Shown here: positions 36,721 to 46,543 of the stretch, in pieces | Numbering within the stretch: position 1 is the stretch's first letter | Layout of the letters: the number at the start of each line of letters is the position of its first letter | Source: Pirellulales bacterium | GTDB taxonomy: Bacteria; Planctomycetota; Planctomycetia; Pirellulales; JANQPP01 | NCBI GenBank assembly: GCA_028289405.1 | Contig: JANQPP010000059.1 | Span: forward strand, 18,525 to 82,524 | Length of the DNA: 64,000 bases | Direction of reading: 5' to 3' | The notes under the pieces: generated by a model | What the model was told of the DNA's origin: nothing | Database searches by the model: none | What the model saw: the letters and a program-made list of their open reading frames with translations, nothing else | Program-made: the position numbers and the translations under genes

Positions 36721-38499
36721 ATGTCGTACCGTTCCTTCAAACGAGTTCTGGGCGAAACCAGCCTGGAACGCAAGTGCCGGTACCTCTTCGGGGCCTGTCT
36801 GCTCTTGCTGATTACCGCCAGCTTCGCTTTCTACGGAAACCGCACGAAGGAACTCGTCTATGAACATAGCCGAAATTCCAGCGAAAAGCTTGTGCAAGCG
36901 GCACTGGAAAATGTTCATTTCGAAGCAGCTCTGAAGGCTGAATCCACCGCGATTAACATCATGGAAGATTTTCGGCGGTCGTTTGGAGCCATTCGGGAAG
37001 ACCTAAAAAGCAAGCCGAGCGAAGCCTATTTTTTTCACCCCGACCGATCCGCGGACCAAAACCCACCGATGGATGATGAGGAACGGGATTGGCTGCGGTA
37101 TTTCAATTCGGTAACGCCGGACGAAGTGGATCAACCTTACCGCGAGCGTATTCAGACGAAAGAAAAGGAATATTGGTACTATCAGCCGGTGTATGCCAAG
37201 AAAGGTTGTATCACGTGCCATGTCGCGATGCGCGAGCCGGGGAGCGGAACCTGGAAGCAAGGAGGGCTGCTGGTCCAAACGGATTGGCTTTTGGTTGGTG
37301 ATTTGTTGGCGATGGCCAAAATCGTCGTTCCCGATGGAGATCTCCGAGCCGGCTTGAACGAAAACCGCGCCTGGTTTTTGGCGACCGCCATCGTGACCGT
37401 CTTTCTCGCCATGCTCGCCTCCTATGTGATCGTCCGCTACGTGATCGTCAAGCCGCTCAAGCACCTGCGCGATGTGAGTGACGAAATTAGTCAGGGCAAC
37501 ATCCATCTCCGCGCGGACATCCACACGGCGGACGAATTCGAGGAATTGGGGGTCGCCTTCAATCGCATGCTGCGGCATCTCATGGCCACGCAAGAAGAAC
37601 TGCGGCACGTGAACGAAGACTTGGACGGGAAAGTCGACGAATTGGCCCAGCTTAATATGCGGCTCTATGAGTTAAATCGCCTGCGTAGCGACTTCCTGGC
37701 CACGATGAGCCACGAACTGCGGACCCCGCTGAATGGCATCTTGGGCTTTAGCGAAGTGCTGGCCTCGATTCCCGCGCTCAACGACAAACAGAGGCGGTAC
37801 GTGCAGAACATTCAGAAGTCGGGCCGAATGTTGCTGGAAATGATCAACGACATTCTGGACCTGGCGAAGATGGAAAGCGGCAAAATGGAGTTGCGTTTAA
37901 GCGACTTTTCGATCGAAAGTGCCGTTTTAGCGCAGTGCGACATGGCCCGGCCCTTGGCGGAGAAGAAAAATCTCGATCTAGACGCGGTGGTCACTTCGGG
38001 ACTCCCGCCCATGCATCAAGACCAGGCAAAAGTCCAGCAAATCCTGAACAACCTCATCTCCAATGCCATCAAGTTTACTCCCGAGGGGGGCCGCATCACC
38101 GTCAAGGCGACGCGGAATCGCTTTGGAGATCTGGAAATGACGGTCGCCGATACTGGCGTCGGCATCGCGGAGGACGAGCAGGCGACGATTTTCGAGAAGT
38201 TTCGCCAAGGGAAAACCGTTGTTCCGACGGGAGACGCCATGACCCGCGAGTTCTCCGGAACCGGTTTGGGCCTGTCGATTGTCAAAGAACTCTGCAAGCT
38301 GCTTGGCGGTGAAATTTTTCTTCGAAGTCAGTTGGGGCAGGGGAGCACGTTCACCGTGCAACTACCCTGGATCAAGACTCGTCAGCCTGGATCCGAAAAA
38401 CGCCTCGCGCCCAGTTTGGACGATCTGGCCCAATCTTTGCGTCTTCCGGACCAGCGATCCTCCATTTCGGTGGCCGCGAGTTCGATCGACCGACTCTGA
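36721..38499 (+). CDS. Membrane histidine kinase with a c-type heme motif
   Basis: A 592-residue sensor kinase. A membrane helix near residue 25-40 is followed by a periplasmic Tll0287-like/DUF3365 domain with a CxxCH heme-c motif (GCITCHVAM, Cys163, Cys166, His167), then a second helix (AWFLATAIVTVFLAMLASYVIV), a HAMP domain, and a kinase core. The H-box is intact (DFLATMSHELRTPLNGILGF), as are the N, G1 and G2 regions (NNLISNAIKFT; VADTGVGIAED; GTGLGLSIVKEL). It probably senses redox state or a small gas. No response regulator is adjacent, so it is an orphan here. The upstream region is shared with the SDR gene. Confidence 0.92.
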   Translation: MSYRSFKRVLGETSLERKCRYLFGACLLLLITASFAFYGNRTKELVYEHSRNSSEKLVQAALENVHFEAALKAESTAINIMEDFRRSFGAIREDLKSKPSEAYFFHPDRSADQNPPMDDEERDWLRYFNSVTPDEVDQPYRERIQTKEKEYWYYQPVYAKKGCITCHVAMREPGSGTWKQGGLLVQTDWLLVGDLLAMAKIVVPDGDLRAGLNENRAWFLATAIVTVFLAMLASYVIVRYVIVKPLKHLRDVSDEISQGNIHLRADIHTADEFEELGVAFNRMLRHLMATQEELRHVNEDLDGKVDELAQLNMRLYELNRLRSDFLATMSHELRTPLNGILGFSEVLASIPALNDKQRRYVQNIQKSGRMLLEMINDILDLAKMESGKMELRLSDFSIESAVLAQCDMARPLAEKKNLDLDAVVTSGLPPMHQDQAKVQQILNNLISNAIKFTPEGGRITVKATRNRFGDLEMTVADTGVGIAEDEQATIFEKFRQGKTVVPTGDAMTREFSGTGLGLSIVKELCKLLGGEIFLRSQLGQGSTFTVQLPWIKTRQPGSEKRLAPSLDDLAQSLRLPDQRSSISVAASSIDRL

Positions 38500-38553
38500 T
38501 GCCGCTCCCAATCTTGTTATCCGTGGTTACTTCCCAGGAGATTCACCGCCATC

Positions 38554-39027
38554 ATGCCCAAGGGGTCGAATTCACATCAGCCGCAGGTACAGCTTTTCAC
38601 CGATGGGGCATGCAGCGGCAATCCAGGACCCGGCGGCTGGGCATTTATCCTCCGCCATCCATCCAGCGGCAAGGAACTAGAACGTTCCGGCTATGAGTCC
38701 AACACCACGAACAATCGCATGGAACTTGTCGCCGTGATCAAGGGGCTGGAGGCCTTGAACCGGCCCACCACGGTGCAACTCATGACCGATAGCGCCTACG
38801 TGGGCAAGGGAATTTCGGAATGGATTCCCAAATGGAAGGCCAACGGCTGGCAGCGACGCGAGGGAAAAAAGCTGACCCCCGTCAAGAATGTCGAACTGTG
38901 GCAAACCATCGACGAATTGCTGGACGAGCATCAAGTCGAAGTCGTGAAAGTCGCGGGGCACAGCGGACATCCTGAAAATGAACGCTGTGATGAATTGGCC
39001 GTGGCCGCTTACAAACGCCATCATTGA
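38554..39027 (+). CDS. rnhA: Ribonuclease HI
   Basis: RNase HI, 157 residues, which cuts the RNA strand of RNA-DNA hybrids. All four catalytic acids are visible: Asp17 in [16 protein letters not shown], Glu in NNRMELVAV, Asp in [11 protein letters not shown], and Asp in [11 protein letters not shown]. The basic handle region ([14 protein letters not shown]) is also present. Length is normal. It lies between the histidine kinase and recG, both on the same strand, with 54 and 86 base gaps. Confidence 0.96.
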   Translation: MPKGSNSHQPQVQLFTDGACSGNPGPGGWAFILRHPSSGKELERSGYESNTTNNRMELVAVIKGLEALNRPTTVQLMTDSAYVGKGISEWIPKWKANGWQRREGKKLTPVKNVELWQTIDELLDEHQVEVVKVAGHSGHPENERCDELAVAAYKRHH

Positions 39028-39113
39028 TCGCGGACGGTTAAGCCAGCCTTGCAGCAGGCTGATCGACCGAAAGACATGAGCGATTCGGTCCGAAAACAGG
39101 CGCGAGCGGCCCG

Positions 39114-41195
39114 ATGACAGCGAAAGAGTCGGCCTCTAAACTGTCCACGCCGATCCAATACGTGAAGGGCGTGGGACCGCCTCTGGAGCCTTGTTTCCAC
39201 ACGCTCGGGATTCGGACCGTCAAGGATCTGCTGTTTTTCTTTCCTCGCGATTATGACGAAGCAGCGCCGCGAGTGGCCATCCGGGATCTGACCGTTGGCG
39301 AATGGGCTTGGATCCAGGGGACCGTTGGCGACATCCAGTCCCGTACCACAGCCAAGGGGAAAAAATTGCTGGAAGCCGTCATCGTGGACGGCGAGGCGCG
39401 GCTGTATGCCACCTGGTTCAATGCCCAGGGGATCGAGAAAATCCTCCGCGTGGGAGAATCGGTCCGCCTTGGCGGCACGGCGTGGCAGGATGGCCCATAC
39501 TGGCGGATGACGCACCCTCGCTGGAAACGTGGCAACCTGGAAGAGGAGCAAGAGACGGATACTCTAGTACCCGTCTATCGATTAACGAAGGGATTGCGTC
39601 AGGAAACATTGCGGAAAATCATGCGCGGTGCCCTGGATGCCTACTGCTTTGAAATTCAGGAAGCCTTTCCCGAATCTTGGAGGCAAGAACGTACGCTCTT
39701 GGAGATCGCTCAGGCCCTGGAATGGATCCATTTTCCTCCCGATCGAGAAAACTTGGAGCAAGCGCGCCGCCGCCTCGTCTATCAAGAATGCCTCGTTCCC
39801 CGTCTGGCCGCTGAAGCGGCACGGGTACAGGAGATCGCGGAGTCTCCGGCGATCGTCTTGCCTGTGGATGCCCGGCTGGATGCGCGTATTCGGCGGCTAT
39901 TGCCCTTCGACTTGACGGAAGGGCAAAACGTCGCGCTGAAAGAGATCACCACGGATCTGGCAAGCGAAGCACCAATGCGCCGGCTCCTCCAAGGGGATGT
40001 CGGAAGTGGCAAAACGGCGGTGGCCTTGTATGCCATGCTCGTCGCCGTCGCGCATGGCCACCAGGCGGCGTTGATGGTGCCCACCGAAATCCTGGCACGA
40101 CAACACTCGCAGCGGATACAAGCCTACCTGCGGCGTAGCCACGTACGCATGGGAGTACTCAGCAAGGGAACGCCCGGCGCCGAACGAAAACGATTGCTCG
40201 CCGCCGCCCGCGATGGTGAAGTCGATCTGTTGATCGGCACGCAAGCCTTATTGCGGGCGGATCTCGGAATGCGAAACTTGGCGCTGGTGGTGGTGGACGA
40301 ACAACATCGCTTTGGAGTGCGGCAACGGACGCGTCTCCGAGCCGCGGGGCGCTCGCCACATCTGCTTGTCATGTCGGCCACACCAATCCCTCGATCGGTC
40401 GCCCTGGGCCAATTCGGAGATCTCGACATCACTACCATTCAAGGAGTCCCCGAAGGTCGCCAACCCGTGAAAACCTATCTGGTGCGTGCGGAGCAAGGCG
40501 AGAAATGGTGGGAATTCGTGCGGCGGAAATTACGAGAAGGCCGGCAAGCTTACATCGTCGCGCCATTCGCTCAGGAAAAACGGACGGAATATGTGGCCGA
40601 TGTCGAATCGCTATTTGAAAAACTGACCAACGATGAACTATCTTCTTTCCGCGTGGCACACGTTCACGGGAAAATGGCCACGCAGGAAAAACTCGGCGTG
40701 ATGGAGGACTTTCGCCAAGGAAACTATCAAGCGCTCGTGGCGACATCCTTAGTCGAAGTCGGCATGGACGTTCCCAACGCAACGATCATGACCATCTACC
40801 ATCCCCAGCAATTCGGTTTGGCCCAACTTCACCAATTGCGAGGCCGTGTAGCGCGCGGGAGCCATGCCGGATATTGTGCCTGCTTGCTGACCGAAGCCTC
40901 CGTCGCAGCACGAGAACGGCTTGAAAATTTCGCCCGTGTCACGGATGGATTTCGTCTAGCCGAATTGGACCTTAAGGCACGAGGACAAGGGGACGTGTGG
41001 GGTACCCGGCAACATGGAGCACCAAAGTCCCTATTGATCGATTTTTCGCGGGACGCGAACATCTTGGAACAGGCCGCCGCGGATGCCCGTCAATTGGTCC
41101 AAGATGGCGCATGGGAAAAGCCGGCATTTGATCGTTTGCGCGGTTTGGTGGCCCGATATTCATCGCGAGCCGCGTGGTCCTGGCTCTCCGGATGA
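39114..41195 (+). CDS. recG: ATP-dependent DNA helicase RecG
   Basis: RecG, 693 residues, normal length. It remodels stalled forks and branched DNA. The N-terminal wedge domain begins TPIQYVKGVGPPLEPCFHTLGIRTV. The helicase core has Walker A (LLQGDVGSGKTAVAL), the DEQH box (VVVDEQHRFGVRQR), motif III (VMSATPIPRSVAL), and the C-terminal motifs (VATSLVEVGMDVPNA; QLHQLRGRVARGSHAGYC). The RecG-typical DLKARGQGDVWGTRQHG (mismatching the more usual FLGTRQSG only slightly) is seen at the end. Gene order rnhA-recG is on one strand. Confidence 0.96.
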   Translation: MTAKESASKLSTPIQYVKGVGPPLEPCFHTLGIRTVKDLLFFFPRDYDEAAPRVAIRDLTVGEWAWIQGTVGDIQSRTTAKGKKLLEAVIVDGEARLYATWFNAQGIEKILRVGESVRLGGTAWQDGPYWRMTHPRWKRGNLEEEQETDTLVPVYRLTKGLRQETLRKIMRGALDAYCFEIQEAFPESWRQERTLLEIAQALEWIHFPPDRENLEQARRRLVYQECLVPRLAAEAARVQEIAESPAIVLPVDARLDARIRRLLPFDLTEGQNVALKEITTDLASEAPMRRLLQGDVGSGKTAVALYAMLVAVAHGHQAALMVPTEILARQHSQRIQAYLRRSHVRMGVLSKGTPGAERKRLLAAARDGEVDLLIGTQALLRADLGMRNLALVVVDEQHRFGVRQRTRLRAAGRSPHLLVMSATPIPRSVALGQFGDLDITTIQGVPEGRQPVKTYLVRAEQGEKWWEFVRRKLREGRQAYIVAPFAQEKRTEYVADVESLFEKLTNDELSSFRVAHVHGKMATQEKLGVMEDFRQGNYQALVATSLVEVGMDVPNATIMTIYHPQQFGLAQLHQLRGRVARGSHAGYCACLLTEASVAARERLENFARVTDGFRLAELDLKARGQGDVWGTRQHGAPKSLLIDFSRDANILEQAAADARQLVQDGAWEKPAFDRLRGLVARYSSRAAWSWLSG

Positions 41196-41447
41196 ATTCG
41201 GCAGGTGGGGCCAAGCGTCCGTACGCGATATTTTTTCTCCATCGCGGAAATATTGGGATCGACAAGGTTTACCGCGAAAATGAAGAATCCGCGAACGAGT
41301 GGCTTGCCATAGAATTGCTCCGCTACATGTGGGTTGCTAAGATGCTAAAAGGTGCCGTTGTCTGTCTCTTGCAGGGAAAAACTATCCCGCTTTCCGCGAG
41401 GCATTCGCCCCGTCACGAAAGCCAGTTCCCGACGTGCGTTCCGTCCC

Positions 41448-42509
41448 ATGCATGATTTGTCGAGTTGGAGCATTCGGCTAGGCCATTTCGTCGGTGTGAC
41501 GGTACGGGTCCACGCGTTCTTCCTGATCTTCGCGGTCTTCACGCTTTTTCTGGGCGCGCGGGAGCGCATGGTGACCGAAGCCACCATGGCCTTGGTGGTG
41601 CTTTTTTTGAGCGTGCTCTGGCATGAAATGGGCCATGCCTTCGCCGCGTTTCGTCTGGGTGGCCGCGTGGAGGATATCGTGTTGGGGCCTCTGGGCGGGT
41701 TGGCCTTCTTGCGAACTCCGGCACACCCCCGCCATGACTGCGTGATCGCCGCGGCGGGTCCGGTCGCCAATCTGCTCGTCGTGGTCGCTTTGCTTCCGCT
41801 ATTGATGAAGTGGGGCATCGATCCTGTCGGGTTGCTGCACCCGATGATCCCGGATGACTTGGTCAGCGAGTCTGGCACGGGCATTCTAGTCGTCACGCTG
41901 GCCTTCTGGCTGAACTGGGTGCTGGCGCTAGTGAATCTGATTCCCGCGTTTCCGCTGGACGGGGGGCGCTTCGCGCGATCCCTGTTGTGGCCGTACTGCG
42001 GTTATCGAAATTCCGTGATTTACGTGGCGACCGCCGCCAAGATCACCGCCGTGGGGCTCTGTATCGCCGCATGGTTCGCCCGGGATGCGTTCCCTGGAGA
42101 GGTGATTCCCGCCTGGTTTTCCTTGACGCTGCTGGCGATTTTTTTGTTCTTCAGCGCGAAGCATGAAATGGATTCGCTGCTCAGCCTCCATCGACCGGAA
42201 TTGGTGTCCCCCGAGGAGGCCAGCCTGGAGTACGGGGGCGAAGACCTGTTCACCTCCACGATGACCAGCCGTTCCACCGCCAAGCCGGCTCGTCGTCCAA
42301 GCATCTGGACGCAATGGCTGGCCCGGCGCCGCGAATCGAAACTCCGCCGGCTGAAAAAGCAGGAAATGGAGGAAGAGCGCCGCGTGGACGAGATCTTGAG
42401 CCGGGTCCATGCCGACGGCATGGAGCACTTGTCCCCCGCCGACAAGAAGCTGTTGCGGAAGGTCAGCGCGCGGTATCGAGAAAGGCTCAACCCGTCTTCC
42501 GGATCCTGA
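41448..42509 (+). CDS. Site-2-protease-like M50 metalloprotease
   Basis: A 353-residue intramembrane zinc protease of the M50 type, closest in form to SpoIVFB/YdiL-like members. The catalytic HEMGHAFAAF (HExxH) lies in a hydrophobic stretch near residue 58, and the third ligand region is NLIPAFPLDGGRFARSLLW (NPxPxxPLDGG type). Five to six membrane segments fill residues 1-245, followed by a long charged cytoplasmic tail (RRRESKLRRLKKQEMEEERRVDE) without a named domain; no CBS domain is visible. The open frame begins at 41352, but the ATG at 41448 (MHDLSSWSIRLGHFVGVTVRVH) fits the family start. Confidence 0.88.
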   Translation: MHDLSSWSIRLGHFVGVTVRVHAFFLIFAVFTLFLGARERMVTEATMALVVLFLSVLWHEMGHAFAAFRLGGRVEDIVLGPLGGLAFLRTPAHPRHDCVIAAAGPVANLLVVVALLPLLMKWGIDPVGLLHPMIPDDLVSESGTGILVVTLAFWLNWVLALVNLIPAFPLDGGRFARSLLWPYCGYRNSVIYVATAAKITAVGLCIAAWFARDAFPGEVIPAWFSLTLLAIFLFFSAKHEMDSLLSLHRPELVSPEEASLEYGGEDLFTSTMTSRSTAKPARRPSIWTQWLARRRESKLRRLKKQEMEEERRVDEILSRVHADGMEHLSPADKKLLRKVSARYRERLNPSSGS

Positions 42510-42631
42510 GCAGCGTCTGGCCGCCGCTCTTTCGCTCAGTTTTTGCACCCTCACCGCCTCCTCTCGGTTCCCACGCTTCAAGATACGGTTTGGCCATTCC
42601 CTCGATCACATCGTTGTTTCAACTCACTTGC

Positions 42632-42636
42632 AGGAG
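42632..42636 (+). promoter_or_regulatory. Ribosome-binding site fixing a TTG start at 42643
   Basis: AGGAG sits six bases before TTG at 42643. The frame is open to 42409, but that longer version overlaps the M50 gene and the extra residues look non-coding. The site therefore supports TTG as the start of the ClpP-like gene. Confidence 0.7.
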
Positions 42637-42642
42637 TGCGAA

Positions 42643-43185
42643 TTGACCGAACAAAGCGAGCCCGAACTCATCGAATTGGCCCTGTTGGGAGACCTGACCG
42701 AACACGAGAACGACTTTACCGAGAAGCTCCTGAGCGTCCCTCCCGGCAGCGAATGCAGCATTTACATCAATTGCCCCGGAGGGAGCCCCTATGTGGCTGC
42801 CTCCATGGTTTCCCTGCTCCGGCTACGGAACATTCATGCCACGGCGATCGTGACGGGCGAGTGCTCCTCGGCGGCCATCTGGCCGTTTGCCGCCTGCCAG
42901 CGGCGGCTGATCACTCCCCACAGCGTGTTCCTATTTCATCCCATGCGTTGGCAGAGCGAAGAGCATGTCCATCATCCGGAGGCCGCCGAATGGGTGCGGC
43001 ATTTCGGACATCTCGAGAAGTCGATGGATCGAATGCTAGCGGAATTGTTCGACGTACCGCTGGAGAAGCTCGCACCCTGGATTCGCCCAGGACGATACGT
43101 GTTAGCCAGTGAGCTGGCCGAAGCCGGGTTGGCCGAAATCGTGGAACTTCGCCCTTTGCCGGAGATGCTGGACAGCGAATCCTAG
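42643..43185 (+). CDS. ClpP-like protein with altered catalytic triad
   Basis: A 180-residue protein of the ClpP/crotonase-fold peptidase group. The oxyanion-side INCPGGSPYVAASM resembles ClpP's INSPGGxVxAGMAI region. The nucleophile serine lies in GECSSAAIW (ClpP GQAASMGA) and the histidine in VFLFHPMRW (ClpP VMIHQPLGG). An ungapped match of the C-terminal 26 residues to ClpP places Gly where ClpP has the triad Asp (WIRPGRYVL against TERDRFLS). Activity is therefore doubtful. Start is TTG with AGGAG six bases upstream. It lies 133 bases after the M50 protease gene, on the same strand. No Clp ATPase is near. Confidence 0.75.
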   Translation: MTEQSEPELIELALLGDLTEHENDFTEKLLSVPPGSECSIYINCPGGSPYVAASMVSLLRLRNIHATAIVTGECSSAAIWPFAACQRRLITPHSVFLFHPMRWQSEEHVHHPEAAEWVRHFGHLEKSMDRMLAELFDVPLEKLAPWIRPGRYVLASELAEAGLAEIVELRPLPEMLDSES

Positions 43186-43217
43186 CGGAGAAAACGCCAA
43201 TCTGCTGACCGATCCGG

Positions 43218-43952
43218 TCAATGCTCGCGTCGCACGAATTTGACGAGATCGTGGGCTCCGATGGTACGCGTCGTGGAAAAGAGCTCTCCCGCCTGGAAAC
43301 CGGCCGTCTCGCCCTGCTGGCCGGCGAAAGCACGAAGGCGTTCCACGAAATGCGCTTTCTCCGGTGGGAACTGGGTTTCATAACATTGGACGCTGGCGAT
43401 TTTCGTGTCCAATGTATCGCTGATGTCGATCACGAAGCGGCCCGCCGCCGGCGGCAGTTCCAGGCTACGAAAGGCGAGCGTAAAGTAGAGATGCGTCTGG
43501 ATGATATGCACCGGCAGATGGTCGAAATGTTCGTCCCATTTGGTCAAACGAGAGTAGAACACGGCCCCATCGGTGATCTGCATGGCTTGCCAGTGGTCGG
43601 GCGAGGCAAGCGGCGTCTTTTCCCCAAATCCGATCACTATCTCTGGCCGATAGCGGCGAAATTCTTTCGCCAATGCGACACGGCATTCAAAGGAATCAAA
43701 TAGCTTGCGATTGGGCAGATCGAGGGTAACTCGTTCCCGCACACCCAAGGTATCGGCGGCTTTGCGGGCTTCGGCCAAGCGGACTTCCGGCCCCGGCGAG
43801 CGGGGGGTCGGCTCACCATCGGTCAGATCGATGATGCCTACCCGATACCCTTGCCTCGCGAGTTTGGCCAACGTTCCACCACAGGCAATTTCCACGTCGT
43901 CGGGATGCGCTCCCACGGCGATGACATCCAGCTTCTCCGGTAATTCTGGCAA
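43218..43952 (-). CDS. PIG-L deacetylase, BshB1-like
   Basis: A 244-residue LmbE/PIG-L zinc-dependent N-deacetylase. The metal site AHPDD is present in [17 protein letters not shown], followed by [11 protein letters not shown] and a substrate-loop region ([17 protein letters not shown]) with the third histidine in the PDHxxA pattern. The form and length resemble BshB1, which deacetylates GlcNAc-malate in bacillithiol synthesis, but other sugars are possible. No other bacillithiol gene is in the window. It stands alone on the minus strand. Confidence 0.85.
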   Translation of the reverse strand: MPELPEKLDVIAVGAHPDDVEIACGGTLAKLARQGYRVGIIDLTDGEPTPRSPGPEVRLAEARKAADTLGVRERVTLDLPNRKLFDSFECRVALAKEFRRYRPEIVIGFGEKTPLASPDHWQAMQITDGAVFYSRLTKWDEHFDHLPVHIIQTHLYFTLAFRSLELPPAAGRFVIDISDTLDTKIASVQCYETQFPPEKAHFVERLRAFAGQQGETAGFQAGELFSTTRTIGAHDLVKFVRREH

Positions 43953-44234
43953 GGCTTCTACTCCGCGGACATCTACCCATTAAATTCGATTTCCCGAGAC
44001 TCGCGTGCTCGCATTGTCGGCTGTCGGCGGAGCAATTCAAGTGAACGCCTCTGTGAGAGCAAGCAAATTACTTCCCCGAGTAACTCGATTCGCGCTCGCC
44101 GTCAGCAATGTTGCCAATAGCCGGCGTGGAAAGTTCTCCTGTATACAGGCACTAGGCTGTTTTGCTGGCCGGCGGTATCATCTGTGAAATCGCCTTTCGT
44201 GGCTTTCATATACCCCTCGTGGAACGGAACCGGG

Positions 44235-44951
44235 ATGACTGTCTCCACCGATGCCATTCGGGTCTTGCACCGCATCCATCAGCAGTTGGCCGATGTGCGC
44301 GAGCGTTTGGAACGTGGCCCCAAGCAGATTAAGGCCCGCCAGGCCAACGTGACACGTCTGGAAACGGAACACGAAGCTGCCCGGGAACAAACGAAACAGG
44401 CCAAGGTGCAGTCCGACCAAAAGCAGCTTTCCCTCAAATCGGGCGAATCGAAGATCGTGGACCTCAAGGGAAAGCTGAACACCTGCGCCAGCAACAAGGA
44501 GTACCAGGCACTCCAGGATCAAATCGCGGCGGCGGAGATGGCCAACAGCGTGCTGGAGGACGAGATCCTGGAATCCTTCGAACGGATTACCACCTTGGAA
44601 ACGGGCGTGCAAGAAGCGGAGAAAAAACAGGCCAGTGCCCAAGCTGACCTGCAAGCCTTGGAGGCCAAATTCAACGAGGAAAAAACTCGCCTCGAAAGCG
44701 AAATCGAGCGACTTGAGGGTGAGCTACGCGCCGCGGAGGCCGATTTGCCAGCCGACTTCAAGGTAGACTACGAACGCGTGGTTCGGGCCCGTGGAGCGGA
44801 CGCCCTGGCGAAGGTGGAACAAGGGACATGCGGCGGATGTTACAAGCAGATCCTTCCCAACCAACTGGCGCAGTTGGCCATGTCGCAGGCGGTGTTCTGC
44901 AAAAGCTGTGGACGGCTCTTGTATCTGCCGGAAGACACCTTCCCAGGTTGA
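44235..44951 (+). CDS. Coiled-coil C4 zinc-ribbon protein
   Basis: A 238-residue protein made of a long antiparallel coiled coil (about residues 5-180, rich in Glu, Lys and Ala) and a C-terminal zinc ribbon with two CxxC pairs (GTCGGCYKQI and VFCKSCGRLLYL). The pattern matches the DUF164/zf-RING_7 family found in many bacteria, with a probable role in nucleic-acid or protein binding that is not settled. The conserved LNTCASNKEYQALQDQI is a family hallmark. The ATG at 44235 is preferred to one at 44184 because the coiled coil starts there. Confidence 0.82.
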   Translation: MTVSTDAIRVLHRIHQQLADVRERLERGPKQIKARQANVTRLETEHEAAREQTKQAKVQSDQKQLSLKSGESKIVDLKGKLNTCASNKEYQALQDQIAAAEMANSVLEDEILESFERITTLETGVQEAEKKQASAQADLQALEAKFNEEKTRLESEIERLEGELRAAEADLPADFKVDYERVVRARGADALAKVEQGTCGGCYKQILPNQLAQLAMSQAVFCKSCGRLLYLPEDTFPG

Positions 44952-45106
44952 TTCCGCCTAGCGGTATCCCGTTAAATAGGCTGGGAAACCAGCGGATATC
45001 GGGTTAGAATATTTCTTCAGTATGGGCCGTTCAGGCCTCCCCGCCCCGAGAGAGATCCGCGTCTTCTCCGAGCCGACCCACGCCACTTTTGATAGGGAGA
45101 TATGCC

Positions 45107-46492
45107 GTGCAGAATCAAAATTCCTCCGATATTTCGCGTCGTGACATGATCAAAGGCACCAGCGGCGTCGTGGCGGCTACCGCCCTCGCGGGAGTGGCCG
45201 TCCCTCGCGTCCATGCGTCTCAGGATGAAACGATTCAGGTCGCGCTGGTCGGCTGCGGTGGCCGGGGAACCGGGGCGGCGGCCGATGCCCTCAGCACCAC
45301 TAGCGGCCCCATCAAACTCGTGGCCATGGCGGATGTGTTTTCAGAAAGGCTCTCCAACAACTACAACGTCCTGAATCAAAAGTTCGGCAACCAGGTCGAC
45401 GTGCCGGAAGACCGCAGGCATATCGGTTTCGATGGCTACCGCCATGCCATGGACTGCCTCCGCCCCGGCGATGTGGTGATCCTGGCCACGCCGCCGGCGT
45501 TTCGCTGGCCCCATTTCTCCTACGCGATCGAAAAGGGCCTCAACGTCTTCATGGAAAAACCGGTGACGGTGGATGGCCCCACCAGCCGCCGCATGTTCAA
45601 GCTAGGCGAAGAGTCGGTCGCCAAGGGATTGAAGGTCGGCGTCGGGCTCATGTGCCGGCACTGCCACTCCCGCCAGGAACTGTTCGACCGGCTTCAAAAC
45701 GGCGAGGCGGGGGACCTGCTCTTCTTGCGGGCTTACCGCCAAGCGGGCCCCACGGCGCATGCTTTCGCTCCCCGTGCTCCGAGGGGCATGAGCGAGTTGC
45801 TCTACCAAATTCGCGAATTCCACGCCTTCCTGTGGGCCAGCGGCGGCGCGTTCAGCGATTTCTTGATCCACAACATCGACGAATGCTGCTGGATGAAGGA
45901 CGCCTGGCCGGTCGAGGCCATCGCCTCCGGCGGACGTCATTATCGTGGGAACTATGTCGATCAAAACTTCGACAACTACTCGGTCGAATACACCTTCGAA
46001 GATGGCACGAAGTTGTACATGGATGGCCGCACCATGAGCGGCTGCCGCCAGGAATTCGCCAGCTATGCCCACGGATCCAAAGGCTTGGCCGTGATTTCCT
46101 CGGCGGGGCACGCTCCCTCCCGGGCTCGGATCTACGAAGGGCAAAATCGTTCCCGCCGGAATATCGTCTGGCGTTGCCCGTCGGAAGAGCCGAACCCCTA
46201 TCAGTTGGAATGGGACGACCTGATCCACGCGATTCGCAACAATACGCCCTACAACGAAGTGAAGCGGGGAGTGGAAGCCAGCCTCGTCACGTCAATGGGC
46301 CGCTTGGCCGCCCACACCGGCCAAAAGGTGACCTACGAGGAGATGCTGAACCACGAGCACGAATTCGCGCCGGGCGTCGACAAGCTAACCTTTGACGCGG
46401 CGGCGCCGCTGGCATCTTACGAAGATGGTTCGTACCCCGTGCCCATGCCCGGATTCCTGCAAGACCGCGAATACGAAGTCGAAAACGCTTGA
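45107..46492 (+). CDS. Tat-exported Gfo/Idh/MocA oxidoreductase
   Basis: A 461-residue oxidoreductase with a twin-arginine signal (SRRDMIKGTSGVVAATALAGVAVP) near its start, so it is expected to be folded with its cofactor and exported through Tat. The Rossmann motif is VALVGCGGRGTGAA; the conserved EKGLNVFMEKPVT follows. The C-terminal domain has FSDFLIHNIDECCWMKDAWP. Such exported members are common in planctomycetes and probably act on sugars at the cell surface. The start is GTG at 45107, with AGGGAGA seven bases upstream; the frame opens with a TTG at 45089. Confidence 0.88.
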   Translation: MQNQNSSDISRRDMIKGTSGVVAATALAGVAVPRVHASQDETIQVALVGCGGRGTGAAADALSTTSGPIKLVAMADVFSERLSNNYNVLNQKFGNQVDVPEDRRHIGFDGYRHAMDCLRPGDVVILATPPAFRWPHFSYAIEKGLNVFMEKPVTVDGPTSRRMFKLGEESVAKGLKVGVGLMCRHCHSRQELFDRLQNGEAGDLLFLRAYRQAGPTAHAFAPRAPRGMSELLYQIREFHAFLWASGGAFSDFLIHNIDECCWMKDAWPVEAIASGGRHYRGNYVDQNFDNYSVEYTFEDGTKLYMDGRTMSGCRQEFASYAHGSKGLAVISSAGHAPSRARIYEGQNRSRRNIVWRCPSEEPNPYQLEWDDLIHAIRNNTPYNEVKRGVEASLVTSMGRLAAHTGQKVTYEEMLNHEHEFAPGVDKLTFDAAAPLASYEDGSYPVPMPGFLQDREYEVENA

Positions 46493-46543
46493 AGTTTTCG
46501 ATCGTGAATTTGAGATGAATTCGACTTGCACCGGCGTCTGCTA

